From Gammaproteobacteria bacterium UBA3067 (lineage in GTDB: Bacteria > Pseudomonadota > Gammaproteobacteria > Pseudomonadales > UBA3067): 64,000 nt of DNA. The position numbers and the translations under genes were made by a program. A model generated the notes under the pieces. It was not told the DNA's origin, ran no database searches, and saw only the letters and a program-made list of their open reading frames with translations. Positions within the stretch are counted from its first letter, which is position 1. Each line of letters opens with the position of its first letter. Below are positions 53,089 to 62,217 of the stretch, piece after piece. The stretch is from the NCBI GenBank assembly GCA_002366835.1, contig DFBZ01000038.1, forward strand, positions 87,965 to 151,964. Direction: 5' to 3'.

Positions 53089-55269
53089 ATGATTCGAAAG
53101 CTATCCAAATGGTATTTTTCCCTGCTTGAAATTGGCATTAGGGATGATGGGACAGAAAAATCAAAGCAGCAGCTTCGCTTGATCAATCAAATGACCTTAA
53201 CAATGGTCACAATCGCTGTTCCTTTCGTCACTTATTTCTGGGTTACCGGCGTGTACTATCATGCGTTTGTTTTTACGGGGGGGGTCTTTAGCGCGCTATT
53301 AATTTTATTTATAACTTGGCGTTACAATAACGGTGAGCTCAGCGCGCACCTGCTTCTTTCCGTGCTATGCATAATATTTTTTATAACAAATCTTCGGACC
53401 GGCGGGTTTAATTACCCACATTTTAGCTGGACATATGTGGTTCCTATTGTTGCAGGGTTATTGCTGGGCCGAGGGGGGATGCTTTTTTATCTGTTAATAC
53501 AGACAGGCATAACTCTCGCGTTCTATTTTATGTGGCAAGTAGGGATAGATCTGCCTAATTTGATTCCGGTTGAACATCAGGCGCTTCTCGCCGTATTAAA
53601 CCGCGTTACCGTCGTTGCAACATTATCTTTTATTGTCCTGGGTTTTGTTTTAGAGCGTGAGCACACGGAAAAGCAGCTGGTCAAAGCTAAATCCGATGCG
53701 GAAGCAGGTAGCAAGGCTAAAAGTGAGTTTTTAGCCACAATGAGCCATGAAATTAGGACGCCACTGAATGGTGTTTTAGGGATGGCTGAGCTGATGAATA
53801 CAACGGAGCTCAGTCAGGATCAGGCGCGTTTTCTAAATAGTATTCGCAGCTCAAGTCGATCATTGTTGTCAGTCCTGAATGATGTGCTCGATTATTCAAA
53901 AATTGAAGCTGGCAGGATGGATATTGAGAAAACCAAGTTTAATATCGCTCAGCTTGTTAGCGAAGCGGTTTCCATATTTGCCCTACGCTCTGCAGAATCG
54001 GGTATCGAGTTAGTGGTATATATTGACCCAGCTCTTCCGGAGGATGCCATCGGTGATGTGACTCGCATTAAACAAGTCATTATTAATCTTTTGGGCAATG
54101 CATTTAAGTTTACTGAAGAGGGAGAGGTTCAACTCCTGGTGATGGGCGAATCAAAAGAGTCAGGCTTATTCGATATTAAATTTGAGGTGATAGACTCTGG
54201 CATTGGTATATCTCCAGAGAAACAAGTGCATTTATTTGATTCATTTTCCCAGGCAGATGCGAGTACAACCAGAAGATATGGAGGTAGTGGACTGGGGTTA
54301 GCGATTTGCCGTCGTTTGGTTTTGTTGATGGGTGGGGATATCGGTGTTAACAGTGCAGAAGGAATGGGGGCGGCATTTTGGTTTACAGTTCCAGTTGGTG
54401 CGCTTTCCTCTTCAGAAGATAATGCATATGAACCCTCACTTGAGGGCATGCAGATTATCGTAGCAGACACCTCTTCAGTTAGAAGTAATCTGCTCCAAAA
54501 AGCGTTGCGCTCTTTTGGCGTGGGAGTAGATATCGTTCGTACATTTGAAGGCATTAAAACCAAGCTTCAGAATAAAAGCGGACAAAAAAGCTATGACGCC
54601 ATTCTTATGGATGCCAAGTTCTCTGGGGGCGTGGGGCCTCGATTGCTCAATGAGTTAGCTTCCGACAAAGCAGCGGTAGCTTGTAAATTTATATTGCTAG
54701 ATGATTTGACTGCTTTGCAGCCGGCCAAGAATAAAAGTTTTGAAAATATCGATTTTATTATAGAAAAACCATTGTTGGTACATGATCTTCTGCCGCTACT
54801 ATCAAAAAAACGCAATAAAGACAGTGTATTTCAACGAACTAATTTTTCTGAAAATAAAAAATTTACTGACTTTAAAGTATTAATTGTAGAGGATAACGAA
54901 GTAAACCAGGCGGTTATAGTAGGGATTCTTGATGTACTGCATGTGAGTTTTGAGTTGGTGGAAAATGGCCAGGAGGCAATAGACTGGCTGGAGAACAATC
55001 CCCGTTCTTGTGATTTGGTTCTAATGGATTGCGAAATGCCCGTTCTGGACGGAATAGAGGCTACTAGGCAGATTCGTGCTAATCAGTTTATGGATAAAAA
55101 AGGTAAACCTCTGCCCATCATTGCACTAAGTGCCCATGCGCTTGAGTCAAAAAAAATGGAGTCTTACGAGGCTGGAATGAATTATTTTCTTACAAAGCCG
55201 GTAGATGTCGAGGACGTTGCCAAGGTCATCACGGTTGTATCCAAGGGTGAATTAGACTTGCTCGGTTAA
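53089..55269 (+). CDS. Hybrid sensor histidine kinase with two receiver domains
   Basis: The 726-residue membrane kinase senses an unknown signal and phosphorylates itself. Five or six membrane spans fill residues about 34-190. A HisKA domain follows with phospho-acceptor His220 (MSHEIRTPLNG), then HATPase with N-box NLLGNAFKF, G1 DSGIGI and G2 GGSGLGLAI. A first receiver domain (about 453-570) keeps Asp508 and Lys560 but has only Asp460 where receivers normally carry an acidic pair, so it looks weakly functional or degenerate. The second receiver (about 595-720) has the acidic pair near 601-602, phospho-acceptor Asp647 (VLMDCEMP) and a late Lys. No HPt domain or cognate regulator gene is adjacent, so it probably signals through an Hpt protein elsewhere. 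Confidence 0.92.
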   Translation: MIRKLSKWYFSLLEIGIRDDGTEKSKQQLRLINQMTLTMVTIAVPFVTYFWVTGVYYHAFVFTGGVFSALLILFITWRYNNGELSAHLLLSVLCIIFFITNLRTGGFNYPHFSWTYVVPIVAGLLLGRGGMLFYLLIQTGITLAFYFMWQVGIDLPNLIPVEHQALLAVLNRVTVVATLSFIVLGFVLEREHTEKQLVKAKSDAEAGSKAKSEFLATMSHEIRTPLNGVLGMAELMNTTELSQDQARFLNSIRSSSRSLLSVLNDVLDYSKIEAGRMDIEKTKFNIAQLVSEAVSIFALRSAESGIELVVYIDPALPEDAIGDVTRIKQVIINLLGNAFKFTEEGEVQLLVMGESKESGLFDIKFEVIDSGIGISPEKQVHLFDSFSQADASTTRRYGGSGLGLAICRRLVLLMGGDIGVNSAEGMGAAFWFTVPVGALSSSEDNAYEPSLEGMQIIVADTSSVRSNLLQKALRSFGVGVDIVRTFEGIKTKLQNKSGQKSYDAILMDAKFSGGVGPRLLNELASDKAAVACKFILLDDLTALQPAKNKSFENIDFIIEKPLLVHDLLPLLSKKRNKDSVFQRTNFSENKKFTDFKVLIVEDNEVNQAVIVGILDVLHVSFELVENGQEAIDWLENNPRSCDLVLMDCEMPVLDGIEATRQIRANQFMDKKGKPLPIIALSAHALESKKMESYEAGMNYFLTKPVDVEDVAKVITVVSKGELDLLG

Positions 55270-55498
55270 ACCTAGAAACCTCAGTTGGATCACGAAAGTC
55301 TGTACAGGCTCTTGACGCACCTAGAAAATTTTAAAAAGTTCACATCTCCAGCCGTATACGGCGCTTACGCCCAATAAGGTGCCCACGAATTTTTAAAATT
55401 CCCTATGCACGCCAATATCTCGCCTAAGAGCGCCTACTGTCGGTGCAGATCTTTTTCGCGCCTTTATGCCCTCGGGGTGCAACTGAGGTTTCTAGGTT
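55269..55498. mobile_element. MITE-like element with 19-bp perfect terminal inverted repeats
   Basis: AACCTAGAAACCTCAGTTG (55269-55287) is repeated exactly as its inverse at 55480-55498 around a 192-bp interior with no ORF. The left arm starts within the stop codon (TAA 55267-55269) of the sensor kinase gene and the right arm lies 49 bp from the metG stop, so the element fills the gap between the two convergent genes. Its arms could also act as a bidirectional terminator. The arms differ from those of the other element at 26841-26990. Confidence 0.7.
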
Positions 55499-55547
55499 AA
55501 AATACAGCACGAGGGCCTCGGTGCTCTCATGCTGCTCACTTAAACAT

Positions 55548-57617
55548 TTATTGAATTCGCATCCCCGGCTTTGCTCCTTCATCTGGATTTAATATCCATA
55601 TTTCTTTTCCCCCAGGCCCTGCCGCAAGCACCATACCTTCAGAGATTCCAAAGCGCATTTTTCGAGGTTTGAGGTTGGCAACCATAACGGTTAATCGGCC
55701 CTCCAGCTCTTCGGCTTGATAGGCTGATTTAATGCCGGCAAATACATTGCGAGTTTTTTCCTCTCCAATGTCGAGGGTGAGCTGCAGTAGTTTGTCTGCC
55801 TTTTCCACTGACTGTGCTTTTACAATGCGTGCAACCCGAAGATCCACTTTGCTAAAATCGTTGAACTCGATTTCATCAGCAATGGCTTCTTGTGAGGCAT
55901 TATTTACGCTTTCTGCTGCGGTGGCCTTTGCTGGTGTTACGTTACTTTGGCTTTCTGCTTTTGATTCAGCAATCATCGCGTCAATTTTTTCTTGCTCTAT
56001 TCGGGTCATCAGAGGTTTGAATTTGTTAATTTGATGACTGGTGAGAAGAGTGTCTTTATCATTCCAGCTTAGTGCTTCGATATTCAAAAAAGCTTCACTT
56101 TTTTCTGCCAGTGTCGGAAGCACTGGCTTTAGATAAAGAACAAGCAGACGATAAAGGTTTATAGCGGTGGAGCAAATATCTTGTACTGCTTTTTCCTGGC
56201 CTTCCTCCTTCGCCAATACCCAGGGTTTTTTCTCATCGACGTATTGGTTTGCGATGTCTGCCAGGGACATGATCTCGCGGATCGCTTTGCCAAATTCGCG
56301 ATCTTCGTAGTAGCCTGCAATATCACCTGCTGCGTTTTGGAATGTCGCGATTAGCTCGCCTTCGGTGACCTCGGAAGAAAGCTGCCCATCAAATTTTTTG
56401 TAGATAAAACCTGCGCTGCGGCTGGCAATATTAACGAGCTTACCGACTAGATCAGAATTCACCCTTTGGCTGAAGTCTTCAAAATTGAGATCTAAATCGT
56501 TAACGCGCTTATTTAATTTCGCCGCAAAATAATAACGCAGGTATTCGGGATCGAGGTGATTGAGGTAGGTGCTGGCCTTAATAAAAGTACCTCTGGACTT
56601 GGACATTTTTTCGCCATTCACGGTGAGAAAACCGTGGACGAAAATTCCACTGGGTGTGCGCAAGTCTGCACCGCTTAGCAGTGCTGGCCAAAATAGTGCA
56701 TGGAAGTTTACGATATCCTTGCCAATAAAGTGATACAGCTCTGCTGTGCTGTCCTTTCCCCAGTAGCTGTCAAAGTCAAGGTCATCGCGACGTTCGCAGA
56801 GGTTTTTAAAACTAGCCATGTAGCCGATGGGGGCGTCGAGCCAGACGTAAAAATATTTACCAGGTGCTTCGGGGATTTCGAATCCAAAGTAGGGCGCATC
56901 ACGACTGATATCCCAGGGTTTTAAGCCTGCCTCAAACCATTCGCTTAGCTTATTGGCTACTTCTTCTTGGAGATGACCAGCTCGGATCCACTCTGCAAGC
57001 ATGTCTTGGAAGTTGGGTAGGTTGAAAAAGTAATGCTCGGATTCTTTTTCAACCGGTGTTGCCCCTGAAATGGTGGAGTGCGGGTTTTTGAGTTCGTGCG
57101 CATCATAGGTGGCGCTACATACTTCGCAGTTGTCTCCGTATTGGTCTTCGGCTCCACATTTGGGGCAGCCCCCTTTAACGAAGCGATCCGCAAGGAATAA
57201 TTCTTTTTCAGGATCAAAAAGCTGAGAAATATTGCGCGTGGTGATGTGCCCTTTCGCGCGGTTTTTTAGATAGATGTATGAAGAAATCTCCCTGTTTTCT
57301 TCGGAGTGGGTGCTGTAGTAGTTGTCAAATGCGATATTGAAGCGCCGAAAGTCCTCTTGGTGTTCTTGGTTGACATCATTGATGAGGGCTTCAGGTGTGA
57401 TGCCCATTTGTTCGGCCTTAAGCATAATGGCCGTGCCGTGGGTGTCATCTGCACAAACGTAAGTGCACAACTCGCCGCGCATTTTCTGAAATCGCACCCA
57501 GATATCCGTTTGAATGTACTCGAGCAGGTGCCCCATATGAATAGAGCCATTGGCATAAGGCAGGGCGGATGTTACGAGGATTTTTCTCGGGGTGTTGTTT
57601 TGCGTTACGTCGGTCAT
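55548..57617 (-). CDS. metG: Methionyl-tRNA synthetase
   Basis: MetG charges tRNA-Met and tRNA-fMet. The 689-residue enzyme has the HIGH-type PYANGSIHMGHLLEY, a zinc knuckle CPKCGAEDQYGDNCEVC, the KMSKSRG motif in VNGEKMSKSRGT, an anticodon-binding region, a basic linker and the C-terminal tRNA-binding/dimerisation domain (VDLRVARIVKAQSVEKADKL). The ATG at 57617 begins MTDVTQNN and gives family-typical length. The upstream TTG at 57665 would add 16 unconserved residues. It is divergent from dcd. Confidence 0.96.
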   Translation of the reverse strand: MTDVTQNNTPRKILVTSALPYANGSIHMGHLLEYIQTDIWVRFQKMRGELCTYVCADDTHGTAIMLKAEQMGITPEALINDVNQEHQEDFRRFNIAFDNYYSTHSEENREISSYIYLKNRAKGHITTRNISQLFDPEKELFLADRFVKGGCPKCGAEDQYGDNCEVCSATYDAHELKNPHSTISGATPVEKESEHYFFNLPNFQDMLAEWIRAGHLQEEVANKLSEWFEAGLKPWDISRDAPYFGFEIPEAPGKYFYVWLDAPIGYMASFKNLCERRDDLDFDSYWGKDSTAELYHFIGKDIVNFHALFWPALLSGADLRTPSGIFVHGFLTVNGEKMSKSRGTFIKASTYLNHLDPEYLRYYFAAKLNKRVNDLDLNFEDFSQRVNSDLVGKLVNIASRSAGFIYKKFDGQLSSEVTEGELIATFQNAAGDIAGYYEDREFGKAIREIMSLADIANQYVDEKKPWVLAKEEGQEKAVQDICSTAINLYRLLVLYLKPVLPTLAEKSEAFLNIEALSWNDKDTLLTSHQINKFKPLMTRIEQEKIDAMIAESKAESQSNVTPAKATAAESVNNASQEAIADEIEFNDFSKVDLRVARIVKAQSVEKADKLLQLTLDIGEEKTRNVFAGIKSAYQAEELEGRLTVMVANLKPRKMRFGISEGMVLAAGPGGKEIWILNPDEGAKPGMRIQ

Positions 57618-57758
57618 TTTATTGGTCACAGCAGTGTTTGAGGCTTGTTTCGGAAAGGGCGTCAAATATAACGAGACGAGACGAGTAAAACAATTTTTTC
57701 TGGCTCTTTAAAAGGTGTATCATGCTGCGTTTTGCATCATTGACAGGGCATTATCGGA

Positions 57759-58325
57759 ATGAGTATTAAGTCAGATAAGTGGATTCGCCGTATGGCTCAA
57801 GACCAGGGCATGATTGAACCCTTCGAGCCCGGCCAGGTTCGATACAGTGGCGACGAACGCGTTATTTCCTACGGCACATCGAGTTATGGCTATGATGTGC
57901 GCTGTTCGAGAGAGTTTAAGGTGTTTACGAATATTAACTCGGTAACGGTTGATCCCAAAAACTTTGATGAGTCGAGTTTTGTGGATGTTGTGGGGGATAC
58001 CTGTGTTATTCCTCCTAACTCTTTCGCATTGGCGCGCACAGTAGAGTATTTTCGAATTCCCCGTAGTGTTTTGACTATTTGCCTGGGTAAATCTACCTAT
58101 GCTCGATGCGGGATTATCGTCAATGTGACGCCTTTGGAGCCTGAGTGGGAAGGGCATGTCACACTGGAATTTTCTAACACCACGAATCTGCCAGCGCGGA
58201 TTTATGCCAATGAAGGTGTGGCACAGATGCTTTTCTTTGAGTCTGATGATGTATGCGAAACATCTTATAAAGACCGTGGCGGAAAGTACCAGGGGCAGCA
58301 GGGGGTTACTTTACCCAAGGCCTAA
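57759..58325 (+). CDS. dcd: dCTP deaminase
   Basis: Dcd deaminates dCTP to dUTP for thymidylate synthesis. The 188-residue protein has the SYGTSSYGYDVRCSREF nucleotide-binding segment, GKSTYARCGI near the active site and the TPLEPEWEGHVTLEFSN strand with the catalytic Glu. The length is exact for the bacterial enzyme. It faces away from metG with about 140 bp between the starts, a common arrangement in this group. Confidence 0.96.
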   Translation: MSIKSDKWIRRMAQDQGMIEPFEPGQVRYSGDERVISYGTSSYGYDVRCSREFKVFTNINSVTVDPKNFDESSFVDVVGDTCVIPPNSFALARTVEYFRIPRSVLTICLGKSTYARCGIIVNVTPLEPEWEGHVTLEFSNTTNLPARIYANEGVAQMLFFESDDVCETSYKDRGGKYQGQQGVTLPKA

Positions 58326-58360
58326 ACTTCTGAACTCATCGCTAGGCAGTCAGCAAGCGT

Positions 58361-59107
58361 TTAGTGAATCGTCAATTCGCGGATGGTGAATACGTAGAGA
58401 TTATCATCCGCTTCTTTTTGCTCAAGTTTAATCAACGTAAAATCATGTGCTTTTGAAAACCACAGTGTGGTTTGTTTGTTGTTGCTACCGTCGCTGCTTC
58501 TTATTACTTTAATCGCCTGAAGCGCCCCCAAAGCCGTGCTGATGCTTTCTTCTCCAACGACCTCAAAGTGATACCGTTTCACTTTTGTTTTGCGAACAAC
58601 GTCGTATTCGAATTGTGTTTTGCCTTGCTTGAGGCCACAACGTAATGCGAGCTGGTAACTCAGTGGGTCAAAAGTGCCGTCAGTAATTGCTAACTTGGCC
58701 ATCCTTTCTTTATGCCGTGCGCTCACTTGTCTGGCTGGCCAGTTAAACGTTTGTTGATCGACAGTCTTATTGCTGAAAATATGTTTTTTGGTGCGGGAAA
58801 AGGACCGTGGTACGGGTATGCAGCCATTCCACTGCAGAGAGGATTTTTCCTGCAATGTTGCGCCCATCATTTTCCCTTCAAAGGTAAATAATCCATGATT
58901 GGGGTTGTTGATTTGCAGAGTGCGCGTAGCGCTGCCTTTAAGTGAGAGCGGGTACCAGACAGAATCGTAAGTGGCCGTAAATGGCTGAATATGCATGGCG
59001 CTTTGAGGAGCAGATTGACCAAAGCCTGGCGCTGACAGCAGCGGCAATAGAATCAGAGCGCTAACAATGATTGCTGGCAATCTGTGCTTTGGCTTTTTAA
59101 TATTCAC
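58361..59107 (-). CDS. DUF3108 domain protein
   Basis: The 248-residue protein has an N-terminal signal sequence (IIVSALILLPLLSAPGFGQSA) and should be periplasmic or outer-membrane associated. The rest is a beta-rich DUF3108 domain (about 38-248) with PFTATYDSVWYPLSLKGSATRTL and SYQLALRCGL. The function is unknown; the family is typically encoded after purMN in this bacterial group. Its ATG overlaps the purN stop (59104-59107), so it is translation-coupled. Confidence 0.87.
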   Translation of the reverse strand: MNIKKPKHRLPAIIVSALILLPLLSAPGFGQSAPQSAMHIQPFTATYDSVWYPLSLKGSATRTLQINNPNHGLFTFEGKMMGATLQEKSSLQWNGCIPVPRSFSRTKKHIFSNKTVDQQTFNWPARQVSARHKERMAKLAITDGTFDPLSYQLALRCGLKQGKTQFEYDVVRKTKVKRYHFEVVGEESISTALGALQAIKVIRSSDGSNNKQTTLWFSKAHDFTLIKLEQKEADDNLYVFTIRELTIH

Positions 59108-59787
59108 TCCAAATAATAACGATCATAATTTGATTGGCGAAACTTGATACCACCGCTTGTAAGCAGCTGCTTATTTAAGACAGGTGCACCATCAATTAAT
59201 TCCAGTTTTGTTTGAGCGATTAAGCCGATACAAAAAGGGTAGAGCTGGTGTTCTTCTTTCTGCACTCTGGCGGCCAGAAGCTGCTCGGTATCGTTAGGAT
59301 AGATGGGGACTTCCGATTGGGCAACTACGGGGCCTCCGTCCAGCTCTTCTGTGACATAGTGGATGCTACAGCCATGTACGGAGTCATGAGCCTCCAGGGC
59401 ACGCTTATGGGTTTGAGTGCCTTTGTAGCGTGGCAGTAGAGAAGGGTGGATATTGATTAACTTGCCGCTTAAAGCGCTCACAAACTGTGCAGAAAGGATG
59501 CGCATAAAGCCAGCAAGCACCACTAGGTCAGGCCTACAGGCTTTAAGTGCATCCAGCATGGCCTGATCGAACTCCTCGCGGCTAGAGTATTGGGTGTGCT
59601 CGATCAGAAGGGTGGGAATACCCGCCGCTTCGGCCCTTTTAAGGCCCTTGGCATCAGCTCGATTGCTAATTACGAGCTTGATGCTTGCGTCGAGCTTCTT
59701 GTTTTGAATGGCATCAATAATCGCTTGCAGATTAGAGCCGTTGCCTGAAATTAGTACGGCGAGTGAAAAGGGCTGCGAGACGGACAT
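59104..59787 (-). CDS. purN: Phosphoribosylglycinamide formyltransferase
   Basis: PurN transfers formyl from 10-formyl-tetrahydrofolate to GAR in purine synthesis. The 227-residue enzyme has the phosphate-binding SGNGSNLQAII near 13-23, the VLAGFMRIL strand, the folate-site NIHPSLLPRYKG with its catalytic Asn and His, and VTEELDGGPVVAQ with the catalytic Asp. It lies 8 bp after purM and overlaps the DUF3108 gene; the C-terminus is slightly longer than that of E. coli PurN. Confidence 0.95.
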   Translation of the reverse strand: MSVSQPFSLAVLISGNGSNLQAIIDAIQNKKLDASIKLVISNRADAKGLKRAEAAGIPTLLIEHTQYSSREEFDQAMLDALKACRPDLVVLAGFMRILSAQFVSALSGKLINIHPSLLPRYKGTQTHKRALEAHDSVHGCSIHYVTEELDGGPVVAQSEVPIYPNDTEQLLAARVQKEEHQLYPFCIGLIAQTKLELIDGAPVLNKQLLTSGGIKFRQSNYDRYYLE

Positions 59788-59795
59788 TTAACTTC

Positions 59796-60833
59796 CTATT
59801 CCGGCAGCACAACATAAGGTTCGACGTTGCTACCGGGAGTGATGGAGCCAATTACCCAAGCATTCTCTCCCGCATCATTAAGTACGCCAAGCGCCTTCTC
59901 GGCGTGGTCAGAGGGAATGCAAAGCACCATGCCTACGCCACAGTTAAAGGTGCGATACATTTCTGCTGTTTCGACTTGGCCCTTTTTCTGGAGCCATTGA
60001 AACACTTCTGGCCACTGCCATGAGTCGGTGTCAATTTCAGCTCGGGTATTTGGAGGTAGAACACGGGGAAGGTTCTCGGGTAGACCGCCACCGGTAATAT
60101 GTGCGATGGCGTTTACGGGAACCTCTTTCATCAACGCCTGAAGGGATGAGACATAGATGCGCGTAGGGGTCATGAGGATATCTGAGAGGTCTTGCCCATC
60201 CACGGTTTCGTCAATGGATACATCGGGCAGAGACAGGATCTTGCGTATGAGAGAATAACCGTTGGAGTGAGGGCCTGATGCACCCAGAGCGATTAAGACA
60301 TTGCCTGCGCTGACCTTCGAGCCATCAATGATTTCAGATTTTTCCACCACGCCAACACAAAAACCGGCGAGGTCGTAGTCTTCCCCTTCATATAGGCCGG
60401 GCATTTCGGCGGTTTCCCCACCAACTAAAGCGCAGCCTGCTTGCTGACAGCCTTCTCCAATACCAGAAATTACACTGGCAGCGGTTTCGATATCCAATTT
60501 GCCGGTGGCATAGTAGTCGAGAAAGAAAAGCGGTTCTGCACCTGTGACTATAAGGTCATTGACACACATGGCTACGAGGTCAATACCCACTGTATCGTGT
60601 TTGCCGAGCTCTATAGCAAGCTTTAGTTTGGTACCAACGCCGTCGGTACCTGACACGAGAATGGGATGATCATAACCCTGAGGGATCTCACACAGCGCAC
60701 CAAATCCGCCTAAACCGCCTAATACTTCAGGGCGTTTTGTTTGTCGTGTGATGCTTTTTATACGCTGAACGAGTTCATTGCCTGCGTTAATATCAACACC
60801 GGCGTCGCGGTACGTAAGGGAGGGTTTGCTCAT
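59796..60833 (-). CDS. purM: Phosphoribosylformylglycinamidine cyclo-ligase
   Basis: PurM closes the imidazole ring to give AIR. The 345-residue enzyme begins SLTYRDAGVDINAG and has GGFGALCEI, the ATP-binding SGTDGVGTKLKLAIEL, the MCVNDLIVTGAEPLFFLDYYATG block, GGETAEMPG and ALGASGPHSNGYSLIRK, all canonical. The ATG at 60833 follows a GAG element 9 bases upstream; a start at 60878 would add 15 atypical residues. It heads the purM-purN-DUF3108 operon. Confidence 0.96.
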   Translation of the reverse strand: MSKPSLTYRDAGVDINAGNELVQRIKSITRQTKRPEVLGGLGGFGALCEIPQGYDHPILVSGTDGVGTKLKLAIELGKHDTVGIDLVAMCVNDLIVTGAEPLFFLDYYATGKLDIETAASVISGIGEGCQQAGCALVGGETAEMPGLYEGEDYDLAGFCVGVVEKSEIIDGSKVSAGNVLIALGASGPHSNGYSLIRKILSLPDVSIDETVDGQDLSDILMTPTRIYVSSLQALMKEVPVNAIAHITGGGLPENLPRVLPPNTRAEIDTDSWQWPEVFQWLQKKGQVETAEMYRTFNCGVGMVLCIPSDHAEKALGVLNDAGENAWVIGSITPGSNVEPYVVLPE

Positions 60834-61256
60834 AAGATTCTCAGGTTCTTGGGTAGTTAACTTGGAAGGGCCGCACACTCTATTTGAGACCAGCTTGCCT
60901 TTAATATAGCGGGTAGAAGGCTATTACGAAGGTTTTCTCCAGCAGTAGGCTCTTTTAGGCGACGAAGAAAGCTGTGTATTTCGGATACAAGATACAAGTT
61001 CATGAATTATCCAGATGCGCCTTAGCCGCCTAGTTTACCAGTTTCGATGCCTCTCACCAATCGTCGAGTTGGAATAGACCGTGATTTCTCCACTTTCCGG
61101 GATTATCCATTCCTGTAGTTGTTGTGTTTTTGTGTGGCTTGGCAACATAGTGAAGTTGTTGACTATAATTTTAATTAGTCATTATCGTAGGCCTTTGCAC
61201 GAGAGCTATTTTTCTCTCATCTTATTAAGGGTCTCGTCTTATGGAGAGGGGTTATT
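60834..61256. other. Divergent intergenic region upstream of purM and the DUF6316-like gene
   Basis: No gene is supported; a longer frame from 61081 overlaps the small gene in another frame and lacks coding features. The purM promoter and that of the small plus-strand gene should be here. A TTGACT near 61158-61163 is a possible -35 box but no good -10 is spaced correctly. Confidence 0.4.
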
Positions 61257-61451
61257 ATGGCAGAAAAGAGACATGGTGAAACCGGAACCGGTACGTACTA
61301 CCGCACAGATCGCTTTTATAGTGAAGAAGGCGGATGGTTTGCAAAGTTGCGGGAAGGAGATGAGCTTGGGCCCTTCGACTCAAAAGAAGAGGCCAAGCAA
61401 GCACTGGCTGATTTCATTGAACTTTATAAAAGAGAAAACCCTGGGAAGTGA
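61257..61451 (+). CDS. Small DUF6316-like protein
   Basis: This 64-residue gene encodes a compact protein: TGTYYRTDRFYSEEGGWFAKLREGDELGPFDSKEEAKQAL and a charged C-terminal helix. The pattern of a GWF(A/F)x(L/R)EG core then GPF-(D/S)-S-K-E-(E/A)-A resembles small DUF6316-type proteins in Pseudomonas relatives. Function is unknown. A strong ribosome-binding site (GGAGAGGGG) precedes the ATG. It lies upstream of the convergent coiled-coil gene. Confidence 0.8.
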   Translation: MAEKRHGETGTGTYYRTDRFYSEEGGWFAKLREGDELGPFDSKEEAKQALADFIELYKRENPGK

Positions 61452-61545
61452 GCCTAGCGGGGTTTTTTACTCCCTTACCCTGCACCCTAAGCACACCTGC
61501 CTGCACAAGCCACCTTGAAGGCTGACAGCTCACTGGGCCGGTCGA

Positions 61546-62106
61546 CTATTCCTTTCCAGCCTGGGGTTCCGGTGCTTTTTTCTCTTGAGGCCTATTCTGA
61601 TTGGTTTTTTCAGAAGCTTTTTTCACTATTTTAGCTTCGTTTGTATCCGAGCTTTCCTTCGGCTCGCCTTTTTCCAGGCATATTCTTGCTTCTTTTGTTT
61701 CAGACAAGTCTTTATCCAGGGCCGAAATTTGGTCGCGGCGCTTTTTAATTTCAGCCTCAAGATCGCTAATCTCGTCTTTTAGTGATGTTACATGTGCGGA
61801 AACCTTTTCTTCTTTAGCGCTCGCGTCAGTGATGATGTCGCGGATAACAACATTCATAGATTCTAGGGTGGTTTTGGCTACGACGATCTTAACCTCATCG
61901 TCAATATGCGTAAGCTTGCGTAACAGTTTTATGGTGTCGTTGATACCATATTTGGATTTTAGCTTCTGTGAATTAAGAACGGCTCGTGATTCATTCTTCT
62001 CCCTGTACTCTTCGTCAGAGCCGAAGCTGATGTTACCCGGCTCTCGAGCATCGGGGGCCGCTGGTGCTTGATCAGCGTCAGTACGTTCTTTGGAAAAAAG
62101 TCCCAT
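61546..62106 (-). CDS. Coiled-coil protein of unknown function
   Basis: The 186-residue protein is hydrophilic with no signal or membrane segment. The N-terminus (about 1-45) is acidic and disordered, residues 55-90 form helices (INDTIKLLRKLTHIDDEVKIVVAKTTLESM), 95-140 a clear coiled coil (VTSLKDEISDLEAEIKKRRDQISAL), and the tail is Lys/Glu/Pro-rich. No family is recognised. A GGAGG ribosome-binding site lies upstream. It lies downstream of hflD on the same strand, where related bacteria usually have purB. Confidence 0.7.
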   Translation of the reverse strand: MGLFSKERTDADQAPAAPDAREPGNISFGSDEEYREKNESRAVLNSQKLKSKYGINDTIKLLRKLTHIDDEVKIVVAKTTLESMNVVIRDIITDASAKEEKVSAHVTSLKDEISDLEAEIKKRRDQISALDKDLSETKEARICLEKGEPKESSDTNEAKIVKKASEKTNQNRPQEKKAPEPQAGKE

Positions 62107-62217
62107 AGGATCCTCCGTGGTTAATTTTGATTAATATCTTGATACCCTGCAGAAAGTATATTAGACGATTCCCAATTTTGTAGTGAACAGTTGAGGTCTA
62201 CATTGCCGTTAATGCTT

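Noticed and set aside
57660..57700. GAGACGAGACGAG direct repeat upstream of metG
   Set aside because: Too short and of low complexity to call a regulatory repeat.
61081..61518. 145-codon frame overlapping the DUF6316-like gene
   Set aside because: The 64-residue frame has a much better ribosome-binding site and a family-like pattern, so the longer overlapping frame is treated as a shadow.
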